Shown here one piece after another: positions 10,449 to 21,599 of a stretch of 64,000 nucleotides of DNA. Within the stretch, counting starts at the first letter, position 1. Each line of letters opens with the position of its first letter. The stretch is taken from NCBI GenBank assembly GCA_015178975.1, contig WHVD01000061.1, positions 248,001 to 312,000 of the forward strand, in the 5' to 3' direction. The notes beneath the pieces are model-generated. The model saw only the letters and a list, made by a program, of their open reading frames with translations. It had not been told where the DNA came from and did no database searches. The translations under genes were made by a program, and so were the position numbers. The stretch is from Hysterangium stoloniferum. Its lineage: Eukaryota > Basidiomycota > Agaricomycetes > Hysterangiales > Hysterangiaceae.

Positions 10449-11582
10449 GGCGGACGATCCCGACGGTGAGCTGGATTTGGAGGATGATCTCAATTTAGAA
10501 GGGGATATGCACAATGAAGATGATGTTATTGATTTGAAAACGCCGTTGGGGTGAGTGTGTTGTTTAGTTGTTATTAAGACCACCTCTAACCAACTCATTA
10601 TTTCTTTTTTTTATTTAAAAAAAACAACTAATCACGCAGTGATCTCATTCATGCTCCGTCTAGGCCTCCTGTCCCCCCACTCGAAATTATTACCCCGTAT
10701 AACCCCTTCGCCGGAACGTCAGGCTCGTGGTCGTGATGGATCTCTTGAAAGAGATGTAGCGAGGATGAGTGCTGTGGGGAGTATGTTCTGTAAGTCAATC
10801 GTGTATTCATCTATGCTAGCCAATCGATTTGAATTGCGAATTTACGAAATTAGTGACGTTATCAAAACATCCTCGCGATGGCCGTGATACGGAGAAGAGG
10901 AGGCAGAGGGACTAGGATGGGAGGCTGTTGAGAGGAGGGATTGGCTTGACTACGGGGTTGGGGTGGAGTGATAGGTCAGTCTTCGTTTTCACCTTTTCCT
11001 TTCATCCTCCGACTAACGACCACCCCGCTCATCCACAGCGAAGATGAAGACGCCCCGTTGGAACTAACAGACCGGCTCTCCCATCTCACACGCAGCCTGT
11101 CGAGAAAAAGCAGGATGGCAGTGTCGATGTCGGGCTATTCGTACGCGTCGACGTCCATGCACATGTCGAGGAAATCATCTATTAATACTATCTCCTGGAA
11201 GGGCTGTTTGGGCACGGGCACGGGGATGAGAATAGCAGGGAATGCAAATGCAGATAGCAGATATCAATGGCATATCATCGTCACGGCCGAGGCCGAGACC
11301 GCCATCGTCGTTTTTGTCCGCGTCGAACTCCCATCCGCATATCCATCACCATTCGGCGAGGAGGGAACATTCACGCTCACGTGGACACGGATATGGTGCG
11401 AGGAAGGCGTCGGATGGGCAGGGATTTGGATTTGGATTGGGCTGGGGCATCCCTCTTCTGAGTCGATATCAGCGTCGAGCTCGGCTTCGGGATCGGCTGC
11501 GAGTTTGACCCTGACTTGGACTCTCACTTGGACGTCAACCTCAGCTTCAGTGGCAACAGCAACATCTCAATATTCAACATGA
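10449..11582 (+). pseudogene. Partial second copy related to the Ser-rich host gene
   Basis: 10449-10550 repeats, with substitutions, the acidic exon end at about 7965-8057 (LDLEDDLNLEGD versus LDLEDVLDLEAD, then a shared IDLKTPL). It then splices at 10551-10639 (GTGAGTGTGT to CACGCAG). A later intron at 10975-11038 has donor GTCAGT, branch-like CTAAC and acceptor CCACAG. It leads into EDEDAPLELTDRLSHLTRSL and a Ser/Arg-rich region, then low-complexity His/Arg/Gly sequence to about 11582. No start or known domain was found. Whether it is a gene fragment or part of a longer rearranged gene cannot be decided here. Confidence 0.45.
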
Positions 11583-11736
11583 TCACAGATCTCACTTCAG
11601 CCCTCACTTCCCCATTTAAACTTTACTGCCACCACCAATGAGACGACTTCTAGATATTCATCTATCCCTACACAGAGCCAACTTGGTGACACGCAGCATG
11701 ATCCCACCGCCAACACTGACGATGCCTCACTCTCCC

Positions 11737-12420
11737 AGGGGTATGAAGTTGTTGACAACAAGTTCGTTCATCACGAGCACGACCATTATTGGTTATGATG
11801 ATATCAATCAGCTGTTTTGGGGCCCAGAAGGCCTTGCTCGTATCATACTAACTAGTGGGGTATATTGTTTGGTTGCATTCTCATGGGTCAATTTCCTCAT
11901 ACCTCTCGCCTGCAGAAACGCCTTGTTGAGATTCCCGCTCTGCAACGCTTCATGCATTTCGACTGCATCGATTTGAATCGTGTCTTTTTCAAGACCTACT
12001 ATGAATGCCGTTCTTTTCTCCACCTTCTCATTAACTTCAACTGCATTTGGGTCATCCACATTGCCATGTACTGGTACTACACCGCATTCAATTCACTTAC
12101 CATTTATGCACCCTACCTTGAACACGAAACTGACAGCTGCAATGACTTGGTCAGCCACAGCACTCGGTGGTGTGGTCACCACTATAATCATGATCCTTGC
12201 AACTGTCATTGCATTCATGTACATTCCCACGATGTGGAACAACACTGCCCATCTCACTCATCGATTCCTATTCCTCTTTATTGTGCTCGCTCTCACTGCT
12301 GGGACCATGTTCTACATCGCCACAGTTGACTCTTCCTCCAATCAGCTTCCACTCATTCTCGGCATTGTGCAGTTCTTCATTAGCGTGTCCGTGACAATCC
12401 TATTTGCATACAACCAGTGA
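11737..12420 (+). pseudogene. 1,3-beta-glucan synthase (FKS family) fragment
   Basis: FKS proteins are large plasma-membrane synthases of cell-wall beta-1,3-glucan (about 1,700-1,900 residues). This fragment covers a stretch N-terminal to the catalytic core: QGYEVVDNKFVHHEHDH, IIGYDDINQLFWGPEGLARI, KRLVEIPALQRFMHFDCIDL, NRVFFKTYYECRSFLHLL, IWVIHIAMYWYYTAFNS, then membrane segments including MWNNTAHLTHRFLFLFIVLA and LPLILGIVQFFISVSVTILF. An apparent 56-bp intron lies at 11860-11915. The frame changes near 11790 and the homology stops just before the conserved IMPSGRMFGDRV region. It is therefore a short, broken piece of a host gene. A LINE tail follows. Confidence 0.85.
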
Positions 12421-12539
12421 AGGCATCCTGGCTGACTTTGTTAAGCAAGAAACCTGGTGCTACATCCACTACAAAACCTGCCACAACGTGAATAACATCA
12501 ATGGTCACACCTACACATGATCCAGGCTTGGTACAACGT

Positions 12540-13633
12540 CAAGTGCAGCTTGCTCTTCTCTGTCCCCCGAAGTTCGCGCATCCATTATTTTACCTTGCAG
12601 CGCTGAGCCACTGCTCCTCTCCATTGAGTCAAAGGCGCAACCATCTTGGACCTCTGCACTAGCATCATCCCCTGCTGATGGCGACTTCCCATGCTCACCT
12701 CTCAGGCTTTCAAGGCAATGAACGCGCCGACACACTGGCAAAGCAGGCCACCTCTGCCAGGCCAGTACTGCACTCGACTATCACTTGGGCCCGGGAAAGG
12801 GCCAAAGTCTGCTCAGTTAGAGAATGGGGCAGGGATTGGGCCGCCAAACCGCACTCAAATGCCTCAGCTCTGGTCCTCACTAGCCCTCCATCGCTCAAAC
12901 TCTCTCCCATCCACAAGGACTTCCCCGGCTCCCGAGCACAACACACCTGCCTCATCCAAGCAATCACTGGGCATGGCTTCCTTGGGGAGTACTACTCTCG
13001 CTTTCTTCCCAACCTCTCCACTGCCTGTCCATGTGGCTCCGCACCTCTCCAGACGCGCGAACACATCCTCACCAGCTGCTCCCTCTTTGAAGGACACCGC
13101 TCCCTCCTGCGCAAGGTCTCACGTGGACTCGACCTAGCCTTCCTCTTGGGCACGAAGTCGGGGCTCAGGGCGGTTTCTAAGTTCATTTGCCAAACTGCTG
13201 CCTTTGTGAAACAGCCTAACAGACCTCAGAACCCCATTTCAACCCAACCTGGCACGCCTGAAACCACACAGACTCACGACCCACCCTAAAGGCCCCCTAC
13301 CTTGCCACGGACCTCCCGCTTGACCTACGCCTCCTATCTCCTGGACACAGAAAAGTCTCCTTCTAGCTATTTGTATTTCATTCACGTACTTATATCCCCT
13401 TTGCATGCTTGTATTATCCTCTTGTGTCTCTTTCTTTTTGTGCCTACAACCCCCACTTCCCACCTCACACCGAAAACCCAGACTGCTTCCCTCCCACCAA
13501 AATCCCTCATACCCATGTAGCTCACTTGGCACTTCGTAATTCTGTAGCATAGTTTAATGGGGACACCATGCCCCTGGCCGCAGTTAGTCCTTGTTACTTG
13601 AAGTAGGATACAAATATATCAAAAAAAAAAAAA
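12540..13633 (+). mobile_element. 3' end of a LINE (Tad/I-like non-LTR retrotransposon)
   Basis: The frame 12678-13289 encodes the end of an RNase H domain (GFQGNERADTLAKQATSA) and a Cys/His cluster (CPCGSAPLQTREHILTSC), the usual C-terminal order in Tad1/I-group LINE ORF2 proteins. About 330 bp of 3' untranslated sequence follow and end in a run of 13 A at 13621-13633. The reverse transcriptase and endonuclease are missing, the ordinary outcome of 5' truncation at insertion. The exact left end lies somewhere between 12421 and 12600, close to where the glucan synthase homology stops. Confidence 0.75.
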
Positions 13634-13699
13634 TCCTACACACGTGAAATAATCTCCGCAAGCGGCAGTTTAGTGTTGATATCTTGGTTATTATTGAAT

Positions 13700-14265
13700 A
13701 ATAGTGAGCCAGTTATTGATGGTTATGGGGCGCCCTACATACATATGTCAGTTCTGTGGTGTAATAGTAATTGTATTTTGTTTATGTATTTTGTATTAGT
13801 AATCTCTCTTGGTCGTGGGTTCAATTCCCATTGTAAACAGTTGTATTATTTAGTATATATTCCTCTTGGGTGCCTAAGTTACCTGCATTAAGCGGGATGG
13901 TGTCTCTCGAATGAGGAGTCCCAAGACCCACAGCTTTCTTTTTTTTATTTGACAGCTGATGTGGCCTGTCCAAGCCTGAACAGGTCACCTGATGAGCCTG
14001 GACAGGTCACCTGATGAGCCTGGACAGGTCACCTGATGAGCCTGGACAGGTCACCTGATGAACCTGGACAGGTCACCTGACGAGCCTGGACAGGGTACGT
14101 CATGCTGATTGCCTGCTCCTTGTATCCGGTTCCCTGGTCAGGGCCTGCTCTAAACTCTTAACCAAATCAGGCCTGATCAGCCTTTCGGCGAACCTGAGCG
14201 CCTGATTGGCCTGTTAAGGCATGCTCAGGCCTGATTAGGGTTTTTGGATTTTTCCAACATAGACA
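13700..14265 (+). mobile_element. tRNA-derived SINE-like element, second full-length copy
   Basis: The head TTCTGTGGTGTAATAGTAA resembles a tRNA A-box region, and GTGGGTTCAATTCCCATTG is a good B-box. A middle segment (GGGTGCCTAAGTTACC and onward) parallels the copy at 4845-5390, followed by a T-run (13938-13948) and a CCTGA-rich body. It ends GGATTTTTCCAACATAG. The tRNA-like part lacks a convincing acceptor stem, so it is not a functional tRNA gene. Confidence 0.6.
13981..14092 (+). repeat. 22-bp tandem repeat in the SINE-like body
   Basis: About five units of CAGGTCACCTGATGAGCC plus TGGA stand head to tail, with few changes. The other copies of this family have only single, diverged versions of the unit, so the array is specific to this copy. 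Confidence 0.8.
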
Positions 14266-14805
14266 TTGATCAAACTTACCGAGTTTCTGTTTTACCCATG
14301 GGAAAGCTGAGACAGACGATTCAAATACGTACTAACCCTTGCAAATAGATCCTGTGTACCTTCTATTTGTAACCTAATTAGCTTGTCGCATAGCCCCTGA
14401 TCAAGCTATTTTGCCGCAGCCTGCTGGATTGTCCCACTTCCCGGCAGCTAGATGAGCCAGACCATCAAATGTGCAACAACCAACACGTGTCGCTTCCACG
14501 GGCGCAGTGGGCCCCCAAATCGTAATCTTAGTGCATCATCAACCACAACCAGCTACAGAGTGTACTAAATTAAATGCCATATAACTGTATAGAGTATTTT
14601 ATTTCACCATTGTATTTCAATCAATAAGTAGTTTGAAACCTGTCATGAGATTTATGATTCTGAAGTACTGTGCAATCTTGCTAATGGTGAAGATTAAAGA
14701 GGAAAAGGTATAGACAGAATCAATATGAAATGGCAATGCCACAACTGTCACAAGACCGGTCCTGACAAATTTTCTGACAACTTTTCAACACTATCTTTTG
14801 ACATT
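14266..14805. other. Unassigned sequence
   Basis: I see no gene, RNA or repeat family in these 540 bases. It may be unique intergenic sequence between the SINE copy and an LTR D fragment. Confidence 0.4.
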
Positions 14806-15965
14806 ACTCTCCCTCTAATACCCTCAAAGACATCATTGGGAAGCCACAACTCTTTACTCTACAACTCTTAGTGTTTTGGCCCCCGTCGATTGAGCTAAGT
14901 GTTGACTTTACAGTGACTCACAAAACCTTTTCAATGTTTGGCATTTGCATATTGGCAGGCTGCTACCAGGGGAGAGAAAATAGTGAGAAATCTCCAAAAA
15001 AACACAGTATATAGCTAAACATGTAGAAATATGGCCTAGAATATTATTACATAATATCCATTTTTAGGCATGTTACAAATAATTTAGTCAGGCCTGCTCA
15101 TTAAAAAGGTTTTGTTGCTGATGATTATGATGCAATATATGCTATATTAACTTGCCAAATCACATGATTTTCTGGATTGTATTCAACATGGTCATGTGAC
15201 TTATTGATTTATAGTCACTTTTGATATTCATACCTCTACATTGCCAGCAATTCATCATGCACTCCATCACTCCTGATCAGCAACAATACATTATCTCCCA
15301 GCTTGAAGCTGGCCATTCCACTCCATCCATTGCCTCAATCACTGGTATTAGCATTAGTACTATCTCCAGACTTCACTCTAAATACCTTATATTAGAATGA
15401 AAGAAGGGAAGGGAGATTGGGGCACAGAATAGTGACCCTAGTGGACGAATAGACCACCACTCATACTCAAACTCAGACTCAGATTGACCGCATGGTGGAC
15501 AGAACCAAAGCCATGGATAAGGACTACTATGGATACATGTGGGTACTTAGGGTTCCAAACCACATATTCCAACATCCTACTCTCCCAAAATCAACTGGAG
15601 GTTGTCTCAAAAAGCTTTCTGCTACCAACATACATTTTGCAGTCCACCTGATCAGCTCTGGAAAGGCTGAAACTGCAGTTAACATAGCCCAAACACTTCA
15701 GACTATCATCAACAACCCTACTGTATATCAGCTCAGGCAGTTTGGAGAAGCTTGAAGAAGGCAGGGATGAGAGCAGTTGTGAAGAAGAAGAAGCCACATT
15801 TGTCCAAGAGACACATGAAGAAGAGGCTTGACTTTGCTTTGGCCCACCAGTACTGGACTTTATATGACTGGAGGAGGGTTATATGGTCTGATGAGACTAA
15901 AATAAATCACCTTGGCTCAGATGGGAGGAAGTGGGCATGGAAAAAGACTAGGGAAGGTGTTACGA

Positions 15966-16706
15966 TGTTAAGAACTGAAAACTGACTAATGTTGGCTGGC
16001 TGACAGGTACCGATCGGAAGGACTTGGCTTCAGCTTATGTGCTGCGCCCTCACAACTGTCCGTCGGGTGTCCTTAAATTTCAGGCAGGCAAAGACTGGTC
16101 CTAATGAATACCTCTCGGCGAGCTGCCGATTGGAACCGAAGGATGAGTTGAGTGTCGGGCCAAGGGGTCGGAGGCCAAGAGTGGGCGAGCGCATGCAAAG
16201 GCAGATAGCGGAATGCTTAGTATAAGACTACTGGAGGTGTAAGGGGGTGTTCTGAGTCAATATTCTGATTGCCTAGTAGTTACAGCTACAGCGGGTTCAT
16301 ATACAAATATTTGGCATCTAGAAAATACTCACTAGGGGAAGAGCGGAATTGGTATTGACAAACAAGCTTGACTAGGAACGGGAAGGTTATGATTAGTTCG
16401 GAGGCCGGGGAATAACCAAGAGTGGAATTATGAGAAAAAGGAAATAGTCTGAGGGTTACAAGTATATATAGACATACATGAAACATAGAGTAAAATGGAT
16501 CATCATAATGAAAAGGGACATATCAGAGTTAAACCAGATAGTACGAGTATATTTGATGGGGGTGCAAATGGAGTTTGATCACTGCAAAACCATATGTCAG
16601 CATCAGGGAACTGATGGCTTCCGATGTGAGGGCTTGAGTGATGACTTGAACCGTCGATAGGTGGTGATAACCTCGGGGACTGTCGGGTTGCGACACAGTT
16701 GTAACA
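15966..16706 (-). mobile_element. Solo LTR G, minus strand
   Basis: Runs from TGTTAAGAACTG to CAGTTGTAACA, 741 bp. The target duplication is TACGA/TACAA (one mismatch) and lies 3 bp inside LTR C. The shared LTR motif lies at about 16024-16052 on the minus strand. Confidence 0.82.
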
Positions 16707-17323
16707 TACAACTGGAAAACCTGCTGGACTCCAGGCACTAACTTATATGCACCCACACCCTATACGCACCAATTATCAGTTTACCAGAATACCTGCTGGA
16801 CTCTGGATGTCAGACCTGTCCACACTCAACCTTTGTTACTTCATGTATCAGAATACCTGTCTATCTCTGACCCTGTCCCACATACCAGTCACTGGACCCC
16901 ACTCGGAAAACCCAACAGCTCTCTAACTGAGCCCTGTTCCCATTATGGTCAAATGACCTGTCACAATTTGGACTCCGCTCCCACCCCATTCCCATTATGG
17001 TTTTATAACCTGTCACAATTCAGACTCTGCTCTGCTCCATCCCATTCCTAACACCAAGTTTGGTGTTTACTTATCTCATTTCATGTTTGCTAGTTTATTT
17101 TTCATTATTACTGGATTTGGTATGTTATACATTCCACAGTCTATATATGTAGTCTGGCCCCCCAGTAATCTCAAGTACAGTATATTTTCCACTCTAAACT
17201 CCTCTTTGAAACACACCACTTTATGTACCTCATCAGAGCCCACGGGCTCCGACCCATCTATCACTCGACCTCCAACTTATCTATCTTGACTCCCCAACCT
17301 TACAACCCATGAACCCCTCCCAG

Positions 17324-18146
17324 TGTTACGACCGGACAATCCCGCTGGACTCTGAGTACTAACCTGTACACCACCACGCCCTACACACACCAAATGTCTG
17401 TTTATAGGATTTCCTGCCTGGACTCCGTACGTCAAGACTTGTTACATTCGACCTCATTACGACACATATCAGTTACCGGACTTCCCCCCGGACTCCATCT
17501 CTGTCTATGTCCATCTTTGTCCCACGCATCAGTCACTGGACCCCACTCAGAATCCCGTCACTGCTCTAATTGAGCCCCATTCCCATTTCAGTCAAATGAC
17601 CTGTCACGATTTAGGACTCCGCTCCCGCTCCGTTTCCTGTTATGGGTTATGCTTTGTCACGATTCGGACTCCACTCCGTTCCGTCCTGTTCCTAACACCA
17701 AACTTGGTGTTTATTATTCCCATTTTATGTTTTGTTAGTTTCGTTTCATCATTACTGGATTCAGTATGTCATTCACTCCACGGTCTATATAAACTGGCAG
17801 ATGTTGTACATACATACAATCCAGTCAGAAAATTAGCTTAGATTCCCCCCAGTAATCTAATCCATTTTCCGCTCTAAAACCTTACTTGTTTCACATTGCT
17901 CGCACTAGTTGGAGCCCATGGGCTCTGGTGCATCTATCTCTCTCAACCATCTCAACTCACAACCCACGACCTACGACCTACGACCTACGACCCACAAACC
18001 CTGCCCGGACTCCCCGGGATTCCCGTCCGCCTGTTCGAAATTGGACAACACGATCTAGTGAGGGCGCAGCCTATAAGCTGAAGCCAAGTCCTACTGGATA
18101 TCCCGCGGGTTTCTCCAGAGACCCGCCCTGTGTGTGTATCCTAACA
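17324..18146 (+). mobile_element. Solo LTR C inserted in another LTR C
   Basis: TGTTACGACCGG to TATCCTAACA, 823 bp, flanked by CCCAG on both sides. It has a TATA box (TCTATATAAACTGG, about 17783-17796) and the shared LTR motif at 18059-18093. Self-insertion of the family shows at least two rounds of activity. Confidence 0.85.
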
Positions 18147-19224
18147 CCCAGACTCCCTGGGATTCCCATCTGCCTGTTTGAAATTGGACAAGATGATCTC
18201 ATGAGGGTGCAGCCTATAAGCTGAAGCCAAGTCCTACCGGGTTTCTCTGGAAACACTCTGATAAGCTCCACACACGACTCTTAACAGAAGGGCTGAATGA
18301 GAGGCTTGTTCAAGGAACAGTGAAGTTTGGTAGAGGGTCTGTCATGGTTTGGGGGTGCTTCATCTGGGAGGGTGTGGGATATGCCACTAGGATTGAGAGT
18401 AAAATGGATGGGGAGCTTTACAAGAGCATCTTGGATGAAGACCTCCAAAACAGCATCAGGTATTACCAGTTGGACCCTGCTAAAATCATCTTTTAGCAGG
18501 ACAATGATCCAAAGCACACTTGCAAAAAGGCAAAGGAATGGTTTGAAAAGCATGGAATGACTGTCCTACCATGGCCTGCCGAGTCCCCAGACCTCAATCC
18601 AATTGAGCATCTATGGGATTACTTGAAGAGAAAGCTGGGACAGTATGCCACTGCACCAAGTGGGATTCTAGAGTTGTGGGAGAGGATAAAGGAGTGAGAA
18701 GATATACCAGCTTCTGAGTGTCAGAAGTTAATTGAAAGCATGCCAAGAAGGATTGAGGCAGTAATAAAGGCCAAAGGAGGGTATACCAAGTATTAAAATG
18801 TAGCATATATTGCATCATAATCATCAGCAACAAAACCTTTTCAATGAGCAGGCCTGACCAAACTATTTGTAACATGCCTAAAAATGGATATTATGTAATA
18901 ATATTCTAGGCCATGTTTCTACACATGTTTAGCTATATACTGTGTTTTTTTTTGAGATTTTTCGCTATTTTCTCTCCCTGGTAGCAGCCTGCCAATATGC
19001 AAATGCCAAACATTGAAAAGATTTTGTAAGTCACTGTAGTCTTTATTGTACTATCCACTCTGTTTGAAATACCAGAGCACCTTAACAGTTCATATGAGGG
19101 CACAACACATAAGTTGAAGCCAATTTCCACTCTTTTAGAGTCAGACCTCCAAATACATAGTATGATCTCTATTGTTGGCCCCCTGACTTAGAGCCCCCTT
19201 TGCCCCTTTGTCTAGATCTTAACA

Positions 19225-19575
19225 ATTTCATATCCAATGTATTGTATCACTAATTGACACCTATTTCCTACTCATTGTTGTAACCCTTTGAGATTATATT
19301 TGACACATCTACAGTATTTGTGAGCCCCTTGTGTCCTACTTAGTCTCTCACTTCATTATTTGAGATAGTTGAAGAAATTTGATTATACTTTGATAACTGT
19401 TGAAAATTTTCAATCTGTGTCAGTATTTTCCAACTACTACTTTTGATGAAGCCTAGGGGACAATCCAATTCTGTCAAGAGTAAAGTACTATGGCACTTCA
19501 ATCTATGGCCCCTATTCCTATATCAAGAGCTACTTGTCAGGGGACCACCTCTGGCAGTGATGCAGTGATGCTATA
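19225..19575. other. Unassigned sequence, probably old repeat
   Basis: No confident domain. It is continuous, across the LTR G insertion, with the sequence at 21572 onwards that leads into an old gag-like frame. It may therefore be decayed retroelement. Confidence 0.35.
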
Positions 19576-20074
19576 TGTTATGACCTTGTCATAATGCCAT
19601 CACGACCTAACAGTCCCTGACAATACAATGGTTTGCCTGCATTTCAAATCACAAGTCAAGTCATTGTATCGGCAACTGTTGGTATACCGACACTGACATA
19701 CACCTTCATAGCAATCAAACGCCCCGTTTACACCCCCCTGTCAAGTTATACTCATACCATCTGGTTATGCTTTGATACATCCCTTTTTATTATGATTGAT
19801 CAATTCTACTTTATGTTTCACATATGCCCATATATACTTGTAGCTTTTGGACTATTTCCTTTTCTCGTAATCCCACTCTCAGAAAATCACGGCTTCTGAT
19901 CTTATTGTAACCTTCCGGTTCCTAGTCAAGTTTATTTGTCATCAATTGGACATTCCCACTCTTACCTAGTTAGTATTTTTGAGATGCCATTAACTAGTAT
20001 TTAAGTCCTACTGTAATGTAGCTACAAGTCAATCAGAATATTGACTCAGAACACTTGTATACCTCTCTCATAGA

Positions 20075-21306
20075 TATCACGAATCGAATTTTACTCAATA
20101 AAGTCGAATAAACAATTGAATTAATAGTCCCAGATTTCACTTGAATATTGATTTGATCAAGAAAATCAAAAAGTCGGAAGTATTCAAAAGTTGAAAATCT
20201 TTGATAGTCGGAAATATTTGAAAATCGGAAATCTTGACAAATTCGAAATCTTGGAAAGGTCGAAAGTTGAAAAGTTGAATAGTCGAAAAATCTTCAAAAG
20301 TCAAAATAGTCGAAATTTTCAGAATAGTTGAAATCTTCGAAAATCAAAATATTTAAAAGTCAGAAATCTTCCAAAATCAGTAACCTTCGAAAGTCGGAAA
20401 ATCTTCGAAAGTCAGAAAGAAGAAGTCAGAAGATAATTGTGTGGTAGAAGAATTGAAAAGTCTCGGATTTTGATCTCAGATTTTGATTTCTTGTAAATCT
20501 TCTCAGAAATAATAATTTGACTCGCCCAGATTGAAACATGCCTCTTTTTCCAATAAAGTCTCGATTGACAGTTGAATTGGATTCAGGATTTCTCGAAGAT
20601 TGTCAAAGTAGGTTTGAATAATGTAATAGCCAGATTGCTAGTCAATCTCAGGATTGTATTGCTTCAGCCGATTGAGTCCTAATACCACTTGACATGACGA
20701 GTCCAGATAATGTGGTTGTGGGAATGATGGATGAACGGGATGTGAAATGAATTGGATTTGTGGTGTGTGCTCAGAGTGTCCTATGCATCATCAACAGTTG
20801 GCAATCAGAAAACACTGTCACGAATCAAATTTTACTCAATAAAGTTGAATAAACAATTGAAGAATATTCAACAATATTGAATAAAGATGCCTCATTCGAC
20901 GAAGTATTAATTCATCCTGTTGATAAAGCGTGAGGCAAAGATAGGACACAGAGGCTCACGAATAATTAGGTCAAAGAAGGACTCAGAAAAGTTCAACGAT
21001 TATATAATACAGTAATAATATAATATAGTACAGGTTTTCTGACTGACTTTCTTTGTTCCTATTATTACCCTTATATACTATATCATTTACCTATGATGAT
21101 AATATGTATGATATCAAAGTGAAATCATCAATGACATCAACCTGAGACAAGTTGAAGATATTCAATATTGTTGAAGATATTGTTGAAGAATAGTCAAGTT
21201 GGAAGTCGAGTCGGAAATTGATTGGAATGTCGAAGAAATGTCGAAGAAATGTTGAAGAAATATTAAATTGAATATTATCGAAAATTGAGTTTGTATGTTT
21301 GTGACA
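20075..21306 (+). mobile_element. LTR I remnant element
   Basis: A first start (TATCACGAATCGAATTTTAC) lies at 20075 and a complete LTR (TGTCACGAATC to TTTGTGACA, 491 bp) at 20816-21306. The target duplication is ATAGA/ATAGT against the expected ATAGT of LTR G. The 740 bp between the two starts have no coding capacity and include a degenerate tandem region. It looks like a deleted two-LTR element or a TRIM-like form. Confidence 0.65.
20160..20450 (+). repeat. Degenerate AGTCGGAAATCTTCGAA quasi-tandem region
   Basis: Words such as GTCGGAAATCTT, GTCGAAA and AAATCTTCGAAAGTC recur every 15-25 bp with many changes over about 290 bp. This looks like an old minisatellite inside the LTR I remnant. 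No coding function. Confidence 0.6.
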
Positions 21307-21599
21307 ATAGTTCCACTCTAAATATTCTGCTCCTCACCTTTGCTTGCACTCGCTCATTCTCAGTCTCTGAGCTCTCAACCCCCAACTATCCTTCAGCTTC
21401 TGATCAGTGACTTAACAAGAGGACTATTTGACAGGATTAGTTTCTCCACCCACCTGAAATTTAAGGATACCCAACAGTAACTTGTGAGGGTGCAGCATAT
21501 AAGCTGAAGCCAAGTCCTTCCATTCAGTCCCTGTTGGTCTACCAACATCAGTCAGTTTTCTGTTCTTAACACTATACAATGGTATTGTACTATGCAATG

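Larger units (their letters stand above)
15958..18286 (+). mobile_element. LTR C (solo), containing two further LTRs
   Basis: Begins TGTTACGA at 15958 and ends CTCTTAACA at 18286, with the 5-bp target duplication GAAGG on both sides, inside the Tc1 transposase. It is interrupted by an LTR G (15966-16706) and by another LTR C (17324-18146). The shared LTR motif is at 18203-18235. Confidence 0.85.
14911..19036 (+). mobile_element. Tc1/mariner-type transposon (DD34E) with nested LTR insertions
   Basis: Long terminal inverted repeats start CAGTGACTCACAAAACC on the left and mirror it on the right (TTTTGTAAGTCACTG), flanked by TA on both sides. The repeats extend for over 200 bp (14911-15150 and 18800-19036). 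The transposase starts at about 15259 (MHSITPDQQQYIISQLEAGH, helix-turn-helix) and includes VIWSDETKINHLGSDGRKW (first catalytic Asp). After an inserted LTR it continues with QDNDPKHTCKKAKEW to SPDLNPIEHLWDYLKRKL; 34 residues separate the Asp from the Glu. About 180 bp of foreign sequence interrupt the N-terminal part (near 15392-15570), the frame shifts, and a stop precedes QDND. The element is dead. Without nested insertions it would be about 1.8 kb. Confidence 0.88.
14806..19224 (+). mobile_element. LTR D fragment, split by a Tc1 transposon
   Basis: 14806-14910 and 19037-19224 together match other LTR D copies (62140-62400 and, inverted, 58999-59744). It ends TAGATCTTAACA. The shared LTR motif lies at 19096-19123. 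The 5' part of the LTR is missing. The Tc1 element interrupts it at a TA dinucleotide. Confidence 0.7.
19576..21571 (+). mobile_element. Solo LTR G, interrupted by LTR I material
   Basis: TGTTATGACCTTG to GTTCTTAACA with the target duplication CTATA on both sides (19571-19575 and 21572-21576). Net length without the insert is about 764 bp. The shared LTR motif is at 21486-21515. LTR I sequence was inserted at 20075. Confidence 0.85.

Noticed and set aside
12421-12540. Continuation of the glucan synthase gene
   Set aside because: The conserved sequence expected after the last membrane segment is absent in all three frames.
13750-13845. Functional tRNA gene
   Set aside because: A- and B-box-like sequences are present, but no paired acceptor stem or convincing anticodon arm; it fits a SINE head better.
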